A stretch of 64,000 nucleotides of DNA from an uncultured Dysosmobacter sp. (GTDB lineage: Bacteria; Bacillota; Clostridia; Oscillospirales; Oscillospiraceae): the NCBI GenBank assembly GCA_934590165.1, contig CAKTOO010000002.1, forward strand, positions 62,001 through 126,000. Reading direction: 5' to 3'. Shown here piece after piece: positions 49,296 through 57,864 of the stretch. Numbering within the stretch: the first letter of the stretch is position 1; the number at the start of each line of letters is the position of its first letter. Below the pieces are notes generated by a model. That model saw only the letters and a program-made list of their open reading frames with translations, searched no databases and was not told the origin of the DNA. A program made the position numbers and the translations under genes.

Positions 49296-51332
49296 CTACA
49301 CGCTTTTTCCATTGGTCTTTGGCAGGTACAGCACCTGAATGCCGCAGTCGTCCTGAAGTCCCTCCCGGCGGATGCTCTCCCGGAGGATGAGCCCCGCCAG
49401 CTCCTGGGGGTCCTCCCCTTCCCACCCGGCCAGCAGGTCCTGGAGCCACTCGTCCCGGCCCGGGTCCGCCACCCCGTCACTGACCATGACGGCAAAGCTT
49501 CCCGGCGCCAGGGTGGCCCGGGTGACATCCGGGGACGCCGGTGTGCCCCGGAGCCCCACCGGCAGGGTGCCGCCGGTGATGCGGCGAACGGTGCCGCCCT
49601 TTTTCACGTAGCTGGGAGCGGCGCCGAACTTGTAAAAAGCGGTCTCCCCCGTCTCTGTCCGGCAGGTGATGAGGTCCACGGTGGTGAAGCTGCCGGTCTC
49701 CGCCCCCCGCAGAGCCATGGCGGCGTTCAGCGTTTTGAGGGCCGCTTCCGGCTCAATGCCCGCCTCCAGAAACTGCCGCAGCAGCCGGCAGGTGAGGGCG
49801 GATTCCTTCCGGGCCCCCTCCCCGCTGCCCATGCCGTCCGCCAGCAGCAGGCAGAGAAGGCCGCCATCCGTTCGGAAGGACATCACCGTGTCTCCGCAGA
49901 CGCTCTCCCCCTCCTTGGGCCGGAGGGCCGCGCCGATGCGGCTCTCCGCCGCCGGGGCCGAGACCGGGACAGCCTCCCCCAACCCCGCGGCGGTGGCGCT
50001 GAGCAGGTCGCTGAGCTGGGCATACTGGCCCTGGGCGCTGCGGCGGGTCTCCTCCAGCTGTCGCCGGTACTGCCGCCGCAGCAAAAAGGCCGACAGCTCT
50101 CCGTTGATGGCCGCCAGCAGATCCTGCAAGTGGATGCAGCGGTCCGCGAAATAGGCGGGAAAGTCCTTGGCCATGGCCCGCCCCCGCTCCAGAAGGTAGG
50201 GGGTGGCGTCGTTGAGGGCGTTGAAGGTCCCCGTGTACTCCCGCTGCCAGCAAAGGTCGCACAGCGCGCAGCCCCGGCACACCTTCTCCGCCGCCCGGTC
50301 AAAGACGACCGCCGGATTTTCCTCTGTGGAGGACGGCGTTCCCCGGCCCATGCTGTCATACAGGTCCCGCAGGGCCGCGGCGGTGCGGTTCAGCTGGGCC
50401 CGGAGCCGCTCCCGGCCGCTGCCGCTGTCCGCCGCCGGAGCGTGCAGCACCCGCTTGCCGTCAAACAGCCGCCCAGGCAGCATCAAAAAAACGCCCGTGC
50501 CGAACACCGCCTCCAGCAGCAGCGGCACTGCCAGCTGGTTTTTCACCGGCAGCAGCGCTGTGAATACCCCCGCAAGATACCACAGCGCCGCGCGGCTTCG
50601 CCGGCCGCCGCTTTGTCCGGCCAACAGTCCTCCGAGACCGTAGGCCCCGCCGAACAGCACACCACCAGAGCCGGTGCAGAAATCCGTCATGAGGCCGATG
50701 CCCAGCCCCGCCGCGGCACCGGCGGTGCCGCCCCGCTGGCAGGCGGTGTAAAGCAGCAGCAGACTCAAAAGCGCCCGGCCCAGGGACAGCTCCCCCACCG
50801 TTACATCCGACAGGGCCAGCAGCAGCGCGGCACCCAGAAACAGTAAACCGTCCGGCTCCAGCCGCTCCCGTTCCTGCTCCAACAGGGGATGGGAATACCA
50901 GGCGGAAAGCCCTGTCAGCACCGCCGCCGCGGCGCAGGGGGCCGCGTTGTCCAGCGGCGACAGAGACTGAATGACGTAAATGCTCCCCACCGCCAAAAAG
51001 ATGCCCGCCGCCGTCAGGGCCACGGTCCGCCGCTTGGTCAAAAGGCGGCTGCCCCGGAAGGTCTGGGCCGCGGTGAACAGCAGGACCGCCGCCGCCATAT
51101 GGGGCAGCGCCCGTGAAAAGCGCAGGAACAGCACCGCGCCCAGCCCCGTGCCCGCCAGGGCCGCCGCGCCCAGCGGTCCCCCGCCGGCCGCCGCCACACA
51201 GCCCAGGGCAAAGGGGGCATAGCCCCCCGGCGTCCCGCTGGCTGTCAGGGCCGCCGCCAGGAAAAAGCGGATGCCCATGGCCAGCAGCCGTCGCCGCTGC
51301 TCCTGTCCCAATATGATCTGACCGTGCCCCAC
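49296..51332 (-). CDS. spoIIE: Stage II sporulation protein E
   Basis: 678 residues, shorter than the 820 or so of Bacillus. N-terminal block of about ten membrane helices (about 20-300), a linker with CRGCALCDLCWQREY, and a C-terminal PP2C-type phosphatase (about 455-675) with ADGMGSGEGARKESA, TVDLITC and VSDGVADPG. It dephosphorylates SpoIIAA to activate sigma-F in the forespore and acts at the polar septum. The start is GTG 51332 with GGAGGG seven bases upstream. Presence of this gene shows an endospore former. Confidence 0.94.
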   Translation of the reverse strand: MGHGQIILGQEQRRRLLAMGIRFFLAAALTASGTPGGYAPFALGCVAAAGGGPLGAAALAGTGLGAVLFLRFSRALPHMAAAVLLFTAAQTFRGSRLLTKRRTVALTAAGIFLAVGSIYVIQSLSPLDNAAPCAAAAVLTGLSAWYSHPLLEQERERLEPDGLLFLGAALLLALSDVTVGELSLGRALLSLLLLYTACQRGGTAGAAAGLGIGLMTDFCTGSGGVLFGGAYGLGGLLAGQSGGRRSRAALWYLAGVFTALLPVKNQLAVPLLLEAVFGTGVFLMLPGRLFDGKRVLHAPAADSGSGRERLRAQLNRTAAALRDLYDSMGRGTPSSTEENPAVVFDRAAEKVCRGCALCDLCWQREYTGTFNALNDATPYLLERGRAMAKDFPAYFADRCIHLQDLLAAINGELSAFLLRRQYRRQLEETRRSAQGQYAQLSDLLSATAAGLGEAVPVSAPAAESRIGAALRPKEGESVCGDTVMSFRTDGGLLCLLLADGMGSGEGARKESALTCRLLRQFLEAGIEPEAALKTLNAAMALRGAETGSFTTVDLITCRTETGETAFYKFGAAPSYVKKGGTVRRITGGTLPVGLRGTPASPDVTRATLAPGSFAVMVSDGVADPGRDEWLQDLLAGWEGEDPQELAGLILRESIRREGLQDDCGIQVLYLPKTNGKSV

Positions 51333-51515
51333 AGCCTGTCCCTCCCGAAGTTTTGATTTTCCATCATTTTACAGCGTATATTGGAAAAATCCCGTCGGGA
51401 AAAGAGTCTGGGAAACCCTGCTTTTCCGTTGCCCGCCGGGAAGCGGCTGACAGTGGACTTTTTTGTTCCGTCATGGTATGATAATTTGAGATTTTATTGA
51501 GAAAGAGGCTGTCCC

Positions 51516-52484
51516 ATGCGTATTGGAACTGTGGAAATCGATTCCCGCCTGGCTCTGGCGCCCATGGCCGGCGTCACAGATGCGGCCTTCCGGCAGATCT
51601 GTTCGGAGCTGGGGGCGGGCTATACCGTCACGGAGCTGATCTCCTCCAAGGCCCTGTGCTACCACGATAAAAAGACCTTCTCCCTCCTCCGCCAGTTTCC
51701 CGGAGAGCACCCCGCCGCCGTGCAGATCTTCGGCAGCGACCCCGCGTGCATGGCGGAGGCGGCCCAAATCGCCCTGGAGCAGACCGGCGCCGATATCATC
51801 GACATCAACATGGGCTGCCCCATGGGAAAAATCGTGAACAACGGCGACGGCTCCGCGCTGATGAAGGACCCTGACAAGGCCGGGCACATCGTGGAGGCGG
51901 TGGTAAAGGCCGTTTCCGTCCCTGTTACCGCCAAGTTCCGCCGGGGCTGGGACATGGGCAGCTGCAACTGTGTGGAGTTTGCCCGTATCCTGGAGGCCGC
52001 CGGCATTTCCGCCGTGGCGGTCCACGGCCGCACCCGGGCCCAGATGTACGGCGGCACGGCGGACTGGAACTGCATCCGGGCAGTCAAGGAAGCGGTGTCC
52101 GTCCCTGTTATCGCCAACGGCGACATCTGGAAGCCGGAGGACGCCGTCCGCATTTTACAGCATACGAAGGCGGACATGGCCATGATCGGCCGGGGCTGCT
52201 TCGGCAATCCCTGGCTATTCCAGCAAGCCAAAGCCGCCTTGGAGGGAACGCCCATTCCGTCTCCACCACCCCTGGCGGAGCGGTGTGACACCGCCGTCCG
52301 CCAGTTTGAGCTGGCCGCCCAGTACAAGGGCGAGCGGGTGGCGGTGCTGGAGGCGCGGCGGCACTACTGCTGGTATCTCAAGGGTGTGCCCCACTCCGGC
52401 TATTACAAGGAAAAAATCGTGCAGATGAACACTCTGGAGGACGTATATCAGGTGACGAAAGGGATCAAAAGGGATCTGACATGA
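51516..52484 (+). CDS. dus: tRNA-dihydrouridine synthase
   Basis: 322-residue flavoenzyme that reduces uridine in tRNA D-loops using FMN. Motifs are LALAPMAGVTDAAFRQICSELG, DINMGCPMGKIVNNGDGSALM (catalytic Cys), TAKFRRGWD, AVAVHGRTRAQMYGG, VIANGDI and MIGRGCFGNPWLF. DusB-like. Its stop overlaps the ATG of the ECF sigma gene (ATGA). Confidence 0.94.
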   Translation: MRIGTVEIDSRLALAPMAGVTDAAFRQICSELGAGYTVTELISSKALCYHDKKTFSLLRQFPGEHPAAVQIFGSDPACMAEAAQIALEQTGADIIDINMGCPMGKIVNNGDGSALMKDPDKAGHIVEAVVKAVSVPVTAKFRRGWDMGSCNCVEFARILEAAGISAVAVHGRTRAQMYGGTADWNCIRAVKEAVSVPVIANGDIWKPEDAVRILQHTKADMAMIGRGCFGNPWLFQQAKAALEGTPIPSPPPLAERCDTAVRQFELAAQYKGERVAVLEARRHYCWYLKGVPHSGYYKEKIVQMNTLEDVYQVTKGIKRDLT

Positions 52485-53089
52485 TGGAAAAACAAGAGCA
52501 GCAATGGGTGGATGCCGCCCGACAGGGGGACCAGTCCGCCTTTGAGCAGCTGGTCAAGCTGTACGAAAAGCGGGTGCTGGCCCTCACTACCCGGATGTGC
52601 AAAAATCCGGCGGACGCCGAGGAGGCCGCCCAGGAGGCCTTCCTGTCCGCCTGGCAGGGCCTTCCGTTCTTCCGGGGAGACGCCAGCTTTTCCACCTGGT
52701 TGTACCGGCTGGCCTCCAACGCCTGTGTGGACCTGCTGCGGCGGGAGGGCCGCCGCCAAAACGCCGCCGGCCCGTCCCTCAATGACGAGGAAGCACGGGT
52801 GGAAGTGCGGGACCCCGCTCCCTCTCCCCAGGAGCGGGCGGAGCAAGCAGAACTGCGGGAACAGATTGAAGCGGGGCTGCGGGCCCTGACACCGGACCAC
52901 CGGCAGGTGCTCATTCTCCGGGAGATGCATCATCTGAGCTACGATGAGATCTCTCAGGTCCTGGACGTGGATGTGGGCACGGTAAAATCCCGCATCAACC
53001 GGGGACGGAAACAGCTGCGAAACTTTTTACTGGGCAGTGGGAACTTTTCACCGTCTCCTGCGTCCAAAAAAGCAGGAAGGAAGGGCTGA
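52481..53089 (+). CDS. ECF-type RNA polymerase sigma factor
   Basis: 202 residues with region 2 (FEQLVKLYEKRVLALTTRMCKNPADAEEAAQEAFLSAW, FSTWLYRLASNACVDLLRR) and region 4 (LTPDHRQVLILREMHHLSYDEISQVLDVDVGTVKSRINRGRKQLR), plus a linker longer than usual (about 88-125) and a basic tail. SigW/RpoE group, envelope-stress type. Followed two bases after its stop by its likely anti-sigma factor. Confidence 0.92.
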   Translation: MMEKQEQQWVDAARQGDQSAFEQLVKLYEKRVLALTTRMCKNPADAEEAAQEAFLSAWQGLPFFRGDASFSTWLYRLASNACVDLLRREGRRQNAAGPSLNDEEARVEVRDPAPSPQERAEQAELREQIEAGLRALTPDHRQVLILREMHHLSYDEISQVLDVDVGTVKSRINRGRKQLRNFLLGSGNFSPSPASKKAGRKG

Positions 53090-53091
53090 CT

Positions 53092-53955
53092 ATGACAAAT
53101 TGCAAAGCGTTTGCGGCCCTGCTGGACCTGTATGTGGACGGGGAGCTGTCTCCGGAGGAAATGCTCCGTGTCCGGGACCATCTGGACAAATGCCCCGCCT
53201 GCCGGGCCTATGTGGATGACGCCCTAGCTATCCGGGCATCATTTCCGGATGCGGAGGATACGGAAGTCCCCGCCGGCTTCACCGAAGCCGTCATAACGGC
53301 GGTCCGCCAAAGCGGCACGCCTGCAAAGGCATCCCGCCGCACCCCCTGGAAGAAAATACTGCTGCCTCTGGCCGCCTGCTTCGCGGTGGCCGTGCTGGTC
53401 CTGCCGCTGCGGGACCTGCTCTCCGGCAGCGCTAAAACGGAATCCGCCGCCTCTCTGACCGCCATGGACACCGCCGTGGCCGAAAGCGCCGCCGTGGAGG
53501 AGCCGGCGGAGGCGCCGGCAGCGGAGGAGGCGCCCGCCGCCCTGGAGCAGGGAGCCTTGAAAAGCGCGGGAACGACGGCAGAGGACGCCGCCCCCCAGGA
53601 GAAAAAAGCGGTCGATCCCTATGAGTACACCACCGGCACGGAAGCCCAGGATGGCGGTTCCGCCGAGCCTGCCGCCGGGCAGGCAGCGGAAGAAGCTCTG
53701 GCGCCAACGGCTTACAGCGGATCGCCGTCGCCCTGCGCCACCGTCACCCTGCCGCCGGAGGGACTTCAGCTGGACCTGCTGGCGGGCCGCACACCGGACC
53801 GGGAGACGGAGGGGCAAACGGAATTTGACCTCACCGCCCAGGAATATGACACGCTTCTGGTCCAGCTGGACGAATCCGGACTGGACTACACCGCCCAGGA
53901 GACCGCTGATGGGGACAGCGGCCTGGTGCTGGTCATCGTAAAGGCCGCAAACTGA
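53092..53955 (+). CDS. Membrane anti-sigma factor with zinc-finger domain
   Basis: 287 residues. N-terminal zf-HC2-type anti-sigma domain (CKAFAALLDLYVDGELSPEEMLRVRDHLDKCPACRAYVDDALAI; His and CxxC bind zinc), one membrane helix (about 87-105), then an Ala/Glu-rich extracytoplasmic region and a C-terminal domain (about 215-287) ending in a beta-rich segment (GLVLVIVKAAN). It should hold the preceding sigma factor inactive until signalled. Same operon. Confidence 0.85.
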   Translation: MTNCKAFAALLDLYVDGELSPEEMLRVRDHLDKCPACRAYVDDALAIRASFPDAEDTEVPAGFTEAVITAVRQSGTPAKASRRTPWKKILLPLAACFAVAVLVLPLRDLLSGSAKTESAASLTAMDTAVAESAAVEEPAEAPAAEEAPAALEQGALKSAGTTAEDAAPQEKKAVDPYEYTTGTEAQDGGSAEPAAGQAAEEALAPTAYSGSPSPCATVTLPPEGLQLDLLAGRTPDRETEGQTEFDLTAQEYDTLLVQLDESGLDYTAQETADGDSGLVLVIVKAAN

Positions 53956-53961
53956 ACGAAA

Positions 53962-53995
53962 CGCCGCCGGGATTTTTCCCGGCGGCGCACTTTTT
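53962..53995 (+). terminator. Terminator of the dus-sigma-antisigma operon
   Basis: CGCCGCCGGG (53962-53971), CCCGGCGGCG (53978-53987) and TTTTTT at 53991-53996. Confidence 0.9.
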
Positions 53996-54059
53996 TCTTG
54001 CCTTTCCTCTTTCCCTGTGGTATACTGCCCAATTGACAGGTGCCATCTCCCTGTCCAAG

Positions 54060-54189
54060 CGCCGCTCTAGCGGCGTTCGTTCGGCAACATACGCTGACCG
54101 TTCTCTAAACAAAAAAATGGAGGTCGCCCGCGCCTTTCGCGGGTCGTTTGCTGTGCGTGTTCAGACCTCCACCCTATTTTAAGGAGGTC
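54060..54189 (+). promoter_or_regulatory. Structured leader of queT, probable preQ1-responsive element
   Basis: CGCCGC/GCGGCG hairpin (54060-54075), then TGGAGGTC (54118-54125) and GACCTCCA (54164-54171), an 8-bp pair. GACCTCC is also exactly complementary to the ribosome-binding site GGAGGTC (54183-54189). The leader can therefore switch between a form with a free and one with a sequestered ribosome-binding site. The gene downstream is a queuosine-precursor transporter, the usual target of preQ1 riboswitches; the class cannot be assigned by eye. Confidence 0.55.
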
Positions 54190-54196
54190 TTTTTTC

Positions 54197-54700
54197 ATGT
54201 CCAAATCCCGATTTTCCACCCGCCGGCTGGCCACAGCCGGCATCATCGCCGGCATTTACGCCGCCCTGACGCTGTTTTTGCCCATTCCCCAGTATGGCGG
54301 CGTGCAGCTGCGGGTGGCCGAGGCCATGACCGTGCTGCCCTTTTTGTTCCCGGAGGCCATTCCCGGCCTGGCAGTTGGCTGCTTCCTGGCAAACCTGCTG
54401 GGTTCTCCCTACGTGTTGGATTGGATCTTCGGCACCCTGGCCACGCTGCTGGCAGCCATCTGGACGTCCAAGGTAAAAAACCGCTGGCTGGCCCCCTTGC
54501 CCCCGGTCATCTGCAACGCTGTCATCGTGGGCGCGGAGATCGCCTATTTCGCCACTCTGGACGGTGCCGCCTTCTGGCCCGCCTACGCCTTCAACGCCTT
54601 CACCGTGGGCCTTGGCGAGGCCGTCGCCTGCTATGTGCTGGGTTCCCTGCTGCTGCGGGCGCTGGAGCGGACTCCTGCCCTGCGCCGCACCGCTGCCTGA
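54197..54700 (+). CDS. queT: QueT-family queuosine precursor transporter
   Basis: 167-residue ECF S-component-like membrane protein with about five helices. Family sequence is evident in LATAGIIAGIYAALTLFLPIP, GGVQLRVAEAMTVLPFLFPEAIPGLAVGCFLANLLGS and DWIFGTLATLLAA. It binds preQ1 or a related queuosine precursor and works with the ECF transport module. ATG 54197 with a strong GGAGG. The alternative pairing of its ribosome-binding site indicates regulation at translation. Monocistronic, with a bidirectional terminator. Confidence 0.9.
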   Translation: MSKSRFSTRRLATAGIIAGIYAALTLFLPIPQYGGVQLRVAEAMTVLPFLFPEAIPGLAVGCFLANLLGSPYVLDWIFGTLATLLAAIWTSKVKNRWLAPLPPVICNAVIVGAEIAYFATLDGAAFWPAYAFNAFTVGLGEAVACYVLGSLLLRALERTPALRRTAA

Positions 54701-54701
54701 A

Positions 54702-54740
54702 AAAACCCGGCTCCCGTGCCTGGCACGGGAGCCGGGTTTT
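54702..54740. terminator. Bidirectional terminator between queT and the GGDEF gene
   Basis: AAAACCCGGCTCCCGTGCC and its exact reverse complement, separated by one base, with A and T ends, serving both convergent genes. Confidence 0.9.
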
Positions 54741-56398
54741 TATGACTGAACCGGGCTTTCCACAGCCCGGACATCCTCCGCCGCCAGCGCGCCGCGGGGT
54801 TCTTTTTTCTTGTTTTGATACATCATCTCATCGCTACGGCGGATCACATCCCGCACCGTCCGGTCCCGGGCCGGGTCATAGCTGGCGTAGCCGCAGGCCA
54901 CACTGAAGGGGAACTCGAACTTTTCGCTCTCCTGCAGGATCAGTTCCTCAAAGCGCTGCTTCTCCGCCGCCAGGTTTTGGGCGCTGCATGCAATATAGAC
55001 GAATTCGTCACCGCCGATGCGGAAGCATTTGCCGGAGGGATCGAAGGACTGCCGGATACAGAGGTAGCAGCTCTTCAGTGCCTCGTCTCCCTTCTCATGG
55101 CCGAAGTTGTCGTTGATGTATTTCATATCATTGATGTCGAACAGCACCACGCAGGTGTCCTTCACCTCCAGTTCCTGCTGCTCCAGGCGCTTGAGGGTAT
55201 CCTCATAGGCGTTGCGGTTCAGGGCCTCTGTCAGGATATCCATGTTGGCCAGCTTTTCAAAATAGGCCAGCTTCTGCTCCTCCAGCATGGTACGGTAATA
55301 TTGGGCCACCTGGATCCACGCCAGCATGACGATGAACAAAATAGTGCCGGTGGGCAGGAAAATCGAGGTATCCCGGAAGCCACGGAAATAGTAGGCGATC
55401 AGCTCCGCCAAGCCAAAGCCTATGACGATATACAGCGGCAGGCGAAAGCGTTTGGCGTTCTCGTTGTCCGTCAGGCGGACCTCCCGGTCAATGGCCCAGA
55501 ACACATACACGCCATTCACCGCCATGAGGACATGGGTGACACTCATCATCTGGAAGATATCCAGCCAGCCGGTCACCTGAATGGTAGTTTCCACTGCCAT
55601 ATTGATAAGATATGCTGCCGCCAAGACGGCAAACCCCCGACGGTACTTGGTACGGCACACTGTGTATATAAACAGGTTAAACGGCACAGGAAACAGGAAA
55701 AAACTGAAAAAGTCCACAAAGTACAGCGTCCTGCCGTCCGGGATGACAAACTGCAAAACGCCGCACTGGCACAGCGACCACACCACGATGGTCAGAGCAA
55801 ACAGCCCCAGGCACAAGAAGCTCCCGATCTCATGCTTGTCCCGGCGGCTCTCGGTGAAAAAATGCAGGAAAATACTGAGGATGCCGGCAAACACGATCAC
55901 ACAGTTGATAATCAGGATAGGCAGGATGTCCGTGAGCCGTTCCAGCACGCAGGCGCTTTTAGTCCCGCAGTAAAGCGCTGAAGTGTTGCCGTAAAAATTA
56001 GTATAGACGGGATAAATGCAGATACACAGCGTACCGCCGGCATGTCCCTCCGGAATGGAGACGATATGCCAAAGCGTACCGGGAGACTTGGGAAAGGCTT
56101 TTTCTTCCCAGCCACTGCGGTAGACCAGTTCCTCCCCAGCGTAGACCTCCACCTTGGTGTGGGTGGTCTTGAACATCACGCTCAGCGGTGTCCTGTCCGG
56201 CAACTGGGCTGTCTGGATCTGGATGCCGTCCTGATAGGAGGTGACGAGCTCCAGCCGTCTGGTATTGCGCAGCGGCAGGACATCTCCGGCATCGCTTTTC
56301 CAAAAGCTCCAGCCCAAAAACAGCAAGCCCATCAACGCAACCAGGAAAAAGGCAGCCATCAAATGCTTTTCCGTATATGCCGAATCCGTCTTTTTCAT
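54740..56398 (-). CDS. Membrane diguanylate cyclase (GGDEF) of the 7TM type
   Basis: 552 residues: an N-terminal membrane helix (about 12-28), an extracytoplasmic sensory domain (about 35-155), about seven membrane helices (about 160-380), and a GGDEF domain (about 390-535) with DINDMKYINDNFGHEKGDEAL and FRIGGDEFVYIA. It should make cyclic di-GMP. The allosteric RxxD inhibition site is absent at its usual place five residues before GGDEF. ATG 56398 is chosen since a GGAGG is upstream; the longer open frame runs into the untranslated region. The signal sensed is unknown. The 262-bp gap upstream shows no gene. Confidence 0.9.
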   Translation of the reverse strand: MKKTDSAYTEKHLMAAFFLVALMGLLFLGWSFWKSDAGDVLPLRNTRRLELVTSYQDGIQIQTAQLPDRTPLSVMFKTTHTKVEVYAGEELVYRSGWEEKAFPKSPGTLWHIVSIPEGHAGGTLCICIYPVYTNFYGNTSALYCGTKSACVLERLTDILPILIINCVIVFAGILSIFLHFFTESRRDKHEIGSFLCLGLFALTIVVWSLCQCGVLQFVIPDGRTLYFVDFFSFFLFPVPFNLFIYTVCRTKYRRGFAVLAAAYLINMAVETTIQVTGWLDIFQMMSVTHVLMAVNGVYVFWAIDREVRLTDNENAKRFRLPLYIVIGFGLAELIAYYFRGFRDTSIFLPTGTILFIVMLAWIQVAQYYRTMLEEQKLAYFEKLANMDILTEALNRNAYEDTLKRLEQQELEVKDTCVVLFDINDMKYINDNFGHEKGDEALKSCYLCIRQSFDPSGKCFRIGGDEFVYIACSAQNLAAEKQRFEELILQESEKFEFPFSVACGYASYDPARDRTVRDVIRRSDEMMYQNKKKEPRGALAAEDVRAVESPVQS

Positions 56399-56660
56399 GG
56401 GTGTCCCCCTCCTCTCACGGTCTTTTTTTCCTATCATATCAAACTTTTCAGAAAACTCAAGGTCACTTTCTTCGTTTTCTCTCCGCCGCGTGGCTGCTGT
56501 TTTGCCCAACCTCGGTCCTTTCTCTTGAAAAAAGTTTCCTGATATGTTAGGATAATCGTCGGCAATGTATTTTTTTAAGTCAATTTGACGGTTCCTACAA
56601 AAAGTTACATTTTTATTTTACCACACAAAATTTTATCATATTTGTTTCGGAGGTGTCCAT

Positions 56661-57809
56661 ATGGTTACAGAGGATATTCGCTATATCGGTGTGGATGACA
56701 AAACGCTGGACCTGTTTGAAAGCCAGTATGTGGTTCCAAACGGCGTTTCTTATAACTCCTATGTCATCCTGGACGAAAAGGTCGCCGTCATGGATACAGT
56801 GGACCGGCGCAAAACCAACGAGTTCCTGGTAAATCTGGAGCAGGCCCTGGCAGGCCGGCAGCCGGATTACTTGGTGGTGCAGCACATGGAGCCGGACCAC
56901 GCCGCCAGCATTCAAGCATTGGTGGAAAAATACCCGGGTGTGCAGTTGGTGGCCAGCGCCAAGGCCTTGCAGATGCTGCCGCTGTATTTCAGTGACCTGG
57001 ACCTGAGCCGTGCCATCACCGTCAAGGAGGGCGACACTCTGTCTCTGGGCCGTCATGAGCTGACGTTCATCACAGCCCCCATGGTCCACTGGCCGGAGGT
57101 CATCATGACCTATGACAAGTGTGACAAGGTGCTGTTCAGCGCCGACGGCTTCGGCAAATTCGGCGCATTGGACGCCGACGAGGGCTGGGACTGCGAGGCC
57201 CGCCGTTACTATTTCAATATTGTGGGCAAGTACGGCCCCCAGGTGCAGTCCGTGCTGAAAAAGGCCGCCGGGCTGGATATCCAGATCATCTGTCCTCTTC
57301 ACGGTCCTGTGCTGAAGGAGGATCTGGGCCACTATCTGAACAAGTATGACATCTGGAGCAGCTACGGTGTGGAATCCGAGGGCGTGTTCATCGCCTGTGC
57401 CTCCATCCACGGCCACACCGCCGCCGCTATGGACAAGCTGGCGGAGATTCTGAAGGCCAAGGGCTGCCCCAAGGTGGCCATGGCCGACCTCACCCGGTGC
57501 GACATGGCCGAAGCGCTGGAGGACGCTTTCCGCTATGGCAAGGTGGTGCTGGCCGCCGCGTCCTATAACGCCGGCGTGATGCCCGCCATGGAGGATTTTC
57601 TCCACCACCTGAAGGGCAAGAACTACCAAAACCGCACTGTGGCCCTGGTGGAAAACGGCTCCTGGGCCCCCACCGCCGCCCGCACCATGCGGGAAGTCCT
57701 GGGCCAGATGAAAAACATCACCGTGGTGGAGCCCACCGTCACCATCCGGGGTGCGCTGAAGGACAGCGACCTGCCTGCTCTGGAGGCTCTGGCCGACGCT
57801 ATTTTGTAA
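56661..57809 (+). CDS. A-type flavoprotein (flavodiiron protein)
   Basis: 382 residues. Metallo-beta-lactamase-like domain with the diiron ligands in VQHMEPDHAAS (HxExDH) and further His at APMVHWP, DGFGKFG (Asp) and CPLHGPV, then a flavodoxin domain (about 250-382) with ASIHGHTAA, AASYNAG and VENGSWAPTAA. These enzymes reduce oxygen to water or nitric oxide to N2O and protect anaerobes. No fused rubredoxin domain, so an external donor such as a rubredoxin or flavodoxin is needed. ATG with GGAGG seven bases upstream. Confidence 0.95.
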   Translation: MVTEDIRYIGVDDKTLDLFESQYVVPNGVSYNSYVILDEKVAVMDTVDRRKTNEFLVNLEQALAGRQPDYLVVQHMEPDHAASIQALVEKYPGVQLVASAKALQMLPLYFSDLDLSRAITVKEGDTLSLGRHELTFITAPMVHWPEVIMTYDKCDKVLFSADGFGKFGALDADEGWDCEARRYYFNIVGKYGPQVQSVLKKAAGLDIQIICPLHGPVLKEDLGHYLNKYDIWSSYGVESEGVFIACASIHGHTAAAMDKLAEILKAKGCPKVAMADLTRCDMAEALEDAFRYGKVVLAAASYNAGVMPAMEDFLHHLKGKNYQNRTVALVENGSWAPTAARTMREVLGQMKNITVVEPTVTIRGALKDSDLPALEALADAIL

Positions 57810-57829
57810 GGAACATACATAGAGAAAAA

Positions 57830-57860
57830 ACCGGGAACGCGAAAAACGTTCCCGGTCTTT
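57830..57860. terminator. Bidirectional terminator between flavodiiron and CDF genes
   Basis: ACCGGGAACG (57830-57839) and CGTTCCCGGT (57847-57856) with A-tract before and TTTTTT after. Confidence 0.9.
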
Positions 57861-57864
57861 TTTC

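Noticed and set aside
49053..50846. 597-codon plus-strand open frame
   Set aside because: Antisense to spoIIE, which has intact phosphatase motifs.
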